Assembly (NCBI RefSeq): GCF_003171515.1
Contig: NC_089397.1
Coordinates: forward strand, 868,001-932,000
DNA from: Pyrenophora tritici-repentis
Lineage: Eukaryota > Ascomycota > Dothideomycetes > Pleosporales > Pleosporaceae
Length of the DNA stretch: 64,000 nucleotides
Direction of reading: 5' to 3'
In this document: in pieces, positions 57,961 to 64,000 of the stretch
Layout of the letters: each line of letters starts with the position of its first letter
How positions within the stretch are numbered: the stretch's first letter is position 1
Translations under genes and position numbers: made by a program
The notes under the pieces: generated by a model
Database searches by the model: none
Told to the model about the DNA's origin: nothing
What the model saw: the letters and a program-made list of their open reading frames with translations, nothing else

Positions 57961-59312
57961 GATGATGAGGATGAGGATGATGGTGATAGAGGCAGATGCT
58001 ACCTAGGTAATGCGCTGGTGTTGAGTGCTCGCTTGATGAGGTTGTTTGTCGCTCTTGCTTATCGTAGAAATAGAGTAAGAGTAATAGATGCTAGTGTACC
58101 GGCATTGGATGCCTGTGAGGAAGCTGCGTTGTGTGTGTTCTCACTTGAATTTGAAATCTCTAGTTATATACTGTAGTGACCCAAAAGGGCTACGGTACGC
58201 AGAAATACCGCTCCGCACAAATATCGCATCGCACAAACTCCGCAAGCAAACGAAATCATGGAAACCATGTGGCGAATATAAGCCTTGGGTTCAATTGGGT
58301 CACACTCTGGGATCTTAATCTAGCCCAATCTCGCTACGGGGAACGCTTGACGACAGCAAATGATTACAGTAATGCCTTGTATGGTGTGCGCATTTGCTAT
58401 ATGAGTCATGTGGCACGAGGCCCAAACCCATCGTATACACAACTCGTACACGACACGAAGGCAGTCGCCTTTAGTCATCAACCATTCTGGCTTACTTTTT
58501 ATGCTGGACTTGTGGACACTCACTAACTACATGAGCGATGAACTCTGTGCTGCATCACTAAGTGCGTATCGTAGGGGGTGGGCCACTTTCTTTGGAATAT
58601 CAGATCCGATCCTGCCTGGGTTAATCATGGGATAAATGCTAGCGGAGTTTGGCTGCGAGGACTCGACGACTTGGAAACTAGAGGAATGTTATGAGGACAG
58701 TGAGGGCATGAGGCGACTTCGCGACCGCAGGCCGACTTGCTCCGTGTATGTAAGAAATCCAGGCGGGGCAAATACTTTGGGTCACGGTGGTATTTGTGGG
58801 TTTGAATATGCAGGAGGTCAAACGTTTTCCTTAGTTGTTTGGTGATCGATATGTCATCGACGTGGTAATGACGCGAGGCCGAAAAGGTTGTTTCAGCAAC
58901 GATGCAGGCATCCAGCCATGGCCTGAGGTAAAGCATGAGACAGAATCAACATCGCACCCACGTCTTAGCAGATCAGCGTTCGTCCCAACATGGGCTGGAG
59001 ATGATACGTATGCGGGTGTTCGCGACGGCTTAGCAATGCTAGTGTTTTGATCGAACAAACTCAGCCTAGTAAGGTAGTCGGGATTTCTGCGCTCGGGCGC
59101 CACTCGGCTTGTTAACTACGCGCAACCGCGAACCGTGACACCGCAATTCAACTTTCGTCTTCACCAACACGGCACAGACTTTTTTTTTTCGCCCCCTTTC
59201 TCGCGGCGTGGCTTTCGCGACTATATAACAAGGCCTCAACGCCTTGCGCTGCATCAATCACAAATCCAGCAACTGCCGGAAAGAGCGCCGATTGCGCTCC
59301 GATACTGCCGAG
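57961..59312. promoter_or_regulatory. Divergent promoter region, copper ATPase / zinc transporter
   Basis: 1,352 bp between two divergent metal-transporter genes. TATATAA at 59222-59228 is 85 bp upstream of the zinc transporter start. I see no clear yeast-type metal-response element, for example no match to the Zap1 consensus. Short ORFs (up to 116 codons at 58176-58526) have no recognisable content. Confidence 0.5.
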
Positions 59313-61019
59313 ATGGGGCTCTCCAAGTCGACGCGGATTATGATACTACTGGGGATTGACACTGCCTTCTTCTTCGTTGAGCTGATTGCGGGTTATACGG
59401 TGCATTCTCTCGCTCTGGTCGCCGACTCCTTTCACATGGTATGAAGATGTGTCAACGTCAATTCTGTTGGGTGGATGCTGACAGTAAGCGCAGTTAAATG
59501 ATGTAATATCCCTCTTGGTCGGACTATGGGCCGTCAAGGTCGCCAGCCAAAAGACCAACTCCAAGACATACACGTACGGGGTAAGTAACGCTACCGGACG
59601 TATATATTGTACTGTTGCTAACAAAAAAAATAGTGGCAACGCGCCGAAACTCTGGGTGCCTTGATCAACGGCGTCTTCCTCGTCGCACTATGCCTTTCCA
59701 TCTTCCTCGAAGCGATTCAGCGATTTGTTGAGCCACAAGAAGTCTCGCATCCTGTCATCATTCTTATCGTCGGTTCTTGCGGCCTCCTATCGAACATTGT
59801 TGGCCTCTTCCTTTTCCACGACCACGGTCACAGCCACGGCGGTCACTCACACGGACACGACGCACATTCACATGCCGAGGAGGGACACTCTCACGGTGTA
59901 GATGCACACGATCATGAAGTGGCGGATGAGAGGGGTAATGTGGCGGATGTGCTACCTCAAAACCGCATCGGCTTCCCCTCGAACCTGACGCAGAGCCCCA
60001 CCAAGAATGGAGCATCGCCTTCTCCCAATGCCGACAGGCGCCGATCCTCTATCTCCAAGAAGAACAAGCGCCACAGCAGGTCCCAATCACGGACATATGC
60101 CACTCTGGACGAAATCTACGTACACCCTTCCTCTTTCAGGAACAGCATCATAGAATCATCTAGACTACACGACGAGGAGGCTGATGACGAGGACAACAAC
60201 ACACCGGACGAAGAACCGACTGAGCAAACGTCGTTGTTGGGCCAGTCTAAAAGCAACGGCTCCCACGGTCATTCACACGCACACGGCAAGCCAGCAAAGA
60301 ACGATCAGCACAAGGACCACAAGCACAACCAGCCCAGGGAACAAGCATCTGGTGGCGGCCATGGACACTCTCACGCTGACCTAAACATGCGTGGTGTCTT
60401 TCTGCATGTCATGGGAGATGCTCTTGGTAACATTGGTGTCATTGCAACTGCCCTATTCATCTGGCTTACCGACTACTCGTGGAGGATGTATGCTGACCCC
60501 GCCGTGTCTCTCCTGATCACCGTCATCATCCTTCTCTCTGCATTGCCATTGTGCAAGGCGGCATCTCGTATCCTGCTCCAGGCCGTCCCGGAGAACATGT
60601 CGATTGACGATATTACCGACGACATCACGGACCTTGACGGTATCATCTCTTGCCATCATCTCCATGTCTGGCAACTGTCTGATACCAAGCTTGTTGCCTC
60701 GCTGCACGTTCAGGTCAACTTTGACTTCAAGGATGAGGGCTCAGCACGCTACATGGATCTTGCACGCCAGATCCGCGAATGCCTTCACCAATATGGTATT
60801 CACTCTTCCACGATCCAGCCCGAGTTCTGCCTCAACGCCAGCCATGATCACTCAGCGCAGGCTTCTGATGAGAGTGGCACCGAAGATGGTGGTCGCATCA
60901 GCAAGAACCCCAGTGTCAAGGGCGCGGCTGATTCGTGTCTCCTCGAGTGTCCGGACAGCTGCGGCGGAAACAAGCAGTGCTGTGAGCCTGGCACTACTGG
61001 CCCCAACACGTCCTCGTAA
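59313..61019 (+). CDS. zrc1: Zinc transporter of the CDF family (Zrc1/Cot1 type)
   Basis: Three exons: 59313-59438, 59494-59580 and 59634-61019. Joins keep phase, giving 532 aa. Signature membrane motifs are LVADSFHMLND (the H/D zinc site of helix 2) and YGWQRAETLGALINGVFL. A long cytosolic His-rich loop follows (about residues 125-330), with GHSHGGHSHGHDAHSHAEEG near its start and HGHSHAHG later. HVMGDALGNIGVIATALFIW gives the helix 5 H/D site. A cytoplasmic CDF C-terminal domain (DGIISCHHLHVWQLSDTKLV) and a Cys-rich tail ending GGNKQCCEPGTTG complete it. CDF proteins exchange Zn2+ for H+ and, in yeast, load the vacuole with zinc. Vacuolar location is by homology. It has a TATA box 85 bp upstream. 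Confidence 0.96.
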
Positions 61020-63160
61020 GAGTCACTGACTTTGAATTCTTTGCATGGAGTCTTGTTTGCACCGTATTTATGAGTTTGTGTTGATAGTACCCGGACATGT
61101 ATTTGTGTCGACGTATTCTTTGTTATGGGTTGGTCTCGTTGGAAAAGCATGGGCGGATGTCTGTTTGTTAGCATACCAGTATGGATCAAATATAGGAGGA
61201 AAGCTGGTGACATAGAGCAGTTTAATATAATCTACAAAGTTGACGTCAAGAATATTCCAAAGCACAACCCAAGCTCGAATCACAAGGCTCGTATTCTTAT
61301 CTTTCCATGCGCATGCAGTGCTACCGATTCCGCCCTTGGTCGCACCAAAGTTGCTCCGTGCTGACGGCATGGTCTTGTGGGGTTGTGGGCTGGCTAAGCG
61401 GGCAACATGTCCACTGGCACAGCCTTCCCACCCTGTCACAGGCTACAGATAACTATCAAGCATTTGCCAAGGTGATTTTGGTGGAGTTTATACGGGCACT
61501 AGAAGACGCAGCTTCCAGATACGTGGTTGCCCTTGGTCTATCACGGCGAGAAAGCCCGTCCACAGCATGCAGTGCAGGCTTCTGGAAGGGCTCGGATGGG
61601 ATATTGATAGAGCGCTTAATCGAGGATGCGGCCGGGGTTAAGGCGGGGATTGCGCTTAAGGACGGGATTTGGGGTTTTGTTGCGACCACGACCGCGCCGC
61701 TGACACGGGCAATGGCTGCAGGCGAGAAAGCTTAGATTACGCCTGCCGCTCTGGGCACGACTTAGCGATGCGGGCATACGTGTGTGGATGTGGTTGTTAA
61801 TATTGGTGGTGGGGTTGGACGGGCGGAAACGAGGTAAAGAGGGATGCGGAGGAGCAAGGCTGACACTGTCACAATCACGCTATACAACCGAGGAGATTGA
61901 GGCAGTGGTAGGCACGACGTTGTTGTACCATGGTTGAAGCAGTATGTAGACGAGTTGTTCATAGCAAGGGCCTTGGCTATCGGGTTGCGTCTTTGTTCCG
62001 CTTGATTCTCGCTAATGCTATCACTACACTACTTACGCTACAGACGAAACAAAGACGACACCTCCATCTTCTCCACCACCAAAGCCGGTCACGGATTAAA
62101 TCCCGCTCAATAGGCGCGCCTTGCGGATCGTCAAGCGGTGGTTGGTCATGGCGTGGCGAAAGCGCCCTGACTGAGCGTATTCATGTTTAGGCGAGATGAC
62201 CGGATTCGAAGAACTGCAGCTCCACAGCGGGAGAGATTCTGGCTCGTCCGCGCCGCTGTCTTGTGTAAGAAGCTTATCTCTCGGTGTGCCCCGAAGGGTA
62301 CGCTTGGTGCAAAACCAGCCGAGGTCATTCGCCTCGGTCCCTGCAACGGAGAGATTAGAGACGACACTACCGTTCCTGGCCGCTCTCGGAGTATCGGAGT
62401 GGGTCGGCCAGGTAAAATTTCTTGCGACCAGAACACGTTCTGAGAGGGAAAATACTTGGTAGTAGATGGAATGGGCCGATTACTCGTTATCGTGTGCGGC
62501 GCGGATGGTGTACGGGTTTTGGGTGGCGGACAGCTGCTTACTGCCATGACTGCAGCTATGCATGCGACGTCCATACGGGAGGCATGCAGGGAACGCCTAA
62601 AGACCGAGGTATCCAACGAACCACACAACCCGCAATATCGACCAAATGGACCCGGCACTCTGGCATAGGGTGATAAAGTTGAAGGACCAGGTTCGTCCAA
62701 ATCACCAACGTAAGATGACCTTGCCCAATGGCCGAAACCGGAAGGTGGTTGCATATGAGCAGCGCAACGAGCAAATCGGCTGGCTGCACGCCGAGCAGAC
62801 GGTGGCGCACCTAAGTCGCCAAGGGAAGGCTTCGAGTGTCTTGACAGGGCTTTGTGACGGAGAACTACGCCCATATGGCTAGAATCCGGGCTATCAAGAC
62901 GTTACATCGGCCATGGCGAGCGCTTGTGCGTGCTTAGCCCCGCCGCCCATGAGGCAGAGGCAAACGTCGAGCCAGTTGGGTTAATAAGTGAAAGGTGGGT
63001 ATCGCACATGCTCAACGAGGCCGTGGGTTAAATAATGGACCTCTCTCTTTCTGCTTGACAAAGCTTCAGGTGTTTCCGGTCTTCTCTCTCTCCAGGATAC
63101 ACTCAACTAGGCCCTGCCTTCCATTGACCTGGTCTTTGGTTGCGATTGAGCCCTGCAGCT
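61020..63160. other. Long intergenic region without a supported gene
   Basis: 2.14 kb between the zinc transporter and the PTR2 gene, both on the plus strand. Part of it (about 61.4-62.9 kb) is GC-rich with long overlapping ORFs on both strands, notably 62146-62874 (-, 242 aa, ATG start, Arg/Ser/Pro-rich) and 61307-61735 (+, 142 aa). Neither has a recognisable domain, signal peptide or splice structure, so I leave them uncalled. A real lineage-specific gene cannot be excluded. Confidence 0.4.
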
Positions 63161-64000
63161 ATGGCTACCGCTCATGAGACTACTGCGTATGTACTCGGCT
63201 CCGCCAACTCTGGGCCTACACCTTGTTAACACTGTGAATAGCGCCGAGGCACTCCAGCATGGTCAAGAGGTCGCTGATCACAAGCCTCACCTGTACGGCG
63301 CCACAGTCAACGACGACAATGTCGCCGGCGCGCACGTCACCCTCGAGAAGGAACATGGTGCTGCTGCTTCCAGTTCCGACTCTGTCTCCGTCGTCGTAGA
63401 AGAGGATGGTATTGGCGGTATCAGGCCTACAGCCGAGGAGATGGCTACCCTCCGCAAGGTCGGTGAGCCTCTCCCTAAGAGTGCTTTCCTTGTCGCCATC
63501 GTCGAACTCTGCGAGCGTTTCACCTACTACGGCGCCTCTGGTATCTTCCAAAACTACATTGCGCGTCCCCGCAGCGGTGAAAATGGTCGTGGTGCGCTCG
63601 GTATGGGCCACCAGGGAGCCACTGGTCTCTCCACCTTCTTCCAGTTCTGGTGCTACGTAACTCCCATTCTCGGTGCCGTCATTGCCGATCAATACCTCGG
63701 AAAGTACAACACCATCGTCATCTTCTGCTGCGTCTACATCGTCGGTCTGCTCGTCCTCACTCTTACCTCCATTCCGACTGCTCTCGATCATGGCGCTGGT
63801 CTCGGTGGTTTCGTCGTTGCTGTCATCATTATCGGTCTCGGAACTGGTGGTATCAAGTCTAACGTTGCGCCTTTGATTGCCGATCAGTACAAGAGGAGAC
63901 AGATGGTTATTGGCAAGGATGACAAGACTGGCGAGCGCGTCATCATCGACCCTGCGATTACCATTCAGAGGATTTACATGGTAAGCAATATCAAGTCCTG
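63161..64000 (+). CDS. ptr2: PTR2-type proton-coupled oligopeptide transporter, 5' part
   Basis: Partial: two complete exons are visible (63161-63186 and 63242-63980), and the next intron starts with GTAAGC at 63981 just before the window edge. The 255 codons seen start MATAHETTAAEALQHGQEV. A hydrophilic N-terminus of about 85 residues leads into the POT (MFS) domain: ELCERFTYYGASGIFQNYI in helix 1, YVTPILGAVIADQYLGKY, and the family signature GLGTGGIKSNVAPLIADQY. Fungal Ptr2 imports di- and tripeptides with protons across the plasma membrane. The full protein should be about 600 aa, so roughly 60% lies outside the window. Confidence 0.94.

Noticed and set aside
58258..58320. GGGTTCAATTGGGTC, looking like a tRNA T-arm
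   Set aside because: No acceptor stem, anticodon arm or D-arm could be placed around it.

Overview
This 64-kb window comes from a filamentous ascomycete. I infer a Pezizomycotina fungus, most likely a dothideomycete, but the sequence alone does not name the species. The evidence is many short introns (46-60 bp) with GTANGT donors, CTAAC/CTGAC branch sites and YAG acceptors, fungal start contexts (CAAAATG, CACCATG), and a set of conserved single-copy fungal genes. No rRNA, tRNA, CRISPR or bacterial-type operon was seen. Exons were joined by hand. Every join reported keeps phase, and several total lengths match the known family (Rps13 151 aa, Ssb 614 aa, UBE2W-like E2 152 aa with its active-site Cys at residue 91).

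Layout. 1-4.7 kb: gene-poor, holding a tract of recurring pyrimidine/TAAAA modules and one inverted-repeat element (MITE copy A). 4.7-9.3 kb: secreted GH128-like glucanase (+) and Rad17 checkpoint clamp loader (-). 10.1-17.6 kb: one five-exon gene for a giant (2,248 aa) low-complexity coiled-coil protein with an (AAAE)9 run and eight C-terminal TWDT...STNVPYP repeats. 18.2-25.7 kb: COMPASS subunit Sdc1 (+), a small secreted cysteine-rich protein (+), ribosomal protein S13 (-), a TOS1-like cell-wall gene carrying an in-frame TAG (+), and peroxin Pex13 (+). 25.9-31.5 kb: MITE copies B and C flank a UBE2W-like ubiquitin-conjugating enzyme and a small unknown gene. The ribosome-associated Hsp70 Ssb follows, with an intron that appears to end in TG rather than AG. 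31.8-38.7 kb: a 55-bp minisatellite, then Vps33 (-) and Vta1 (-), both in endosome/vacuole traffic, and an ER protein disulfide isomerase (+). 38.7-41.7 kb: gene-poor, with a second tract of the pyrimidine/TAAAA modules. 41.7-50.5 kb: F-box protein (+), secreted LVIVD-repeat protein (+), GT34 glycosyltransferase (-), and a coiled-coil ORF interrupted by TAG. 50.6-64 kb: membrane proteins almost exclusively, namely an SLC6-type symporter (+), a DUF202 protein (-), a Ccc2-type copper ATPase (-), a Zrc1-type zinc transporter (+) and the 5' part of a PTR2 peptide transporter (+, runs off the window).

Most genes are housekeeping and independently transcribed. Functional groupings are loose: Vps33 and Vta1 both act at the late endosome, the copper ATPase and zinc transporter are divergent neighbours that share a 1.35-kb promoter region, and two secreted cell-wall-type proteins (GH128, TOS1-like) occur. 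The most unusual features are the three-copy MITE family, the non-AG 3' splice site in the Ssb gene, the eight-fold repeat in the giant coiled-coil protein, the two TAG-interrupted reading frames, and the two distant tracts sharing one degenerate module. I did not find convincing evidence of an entirely new biological system.
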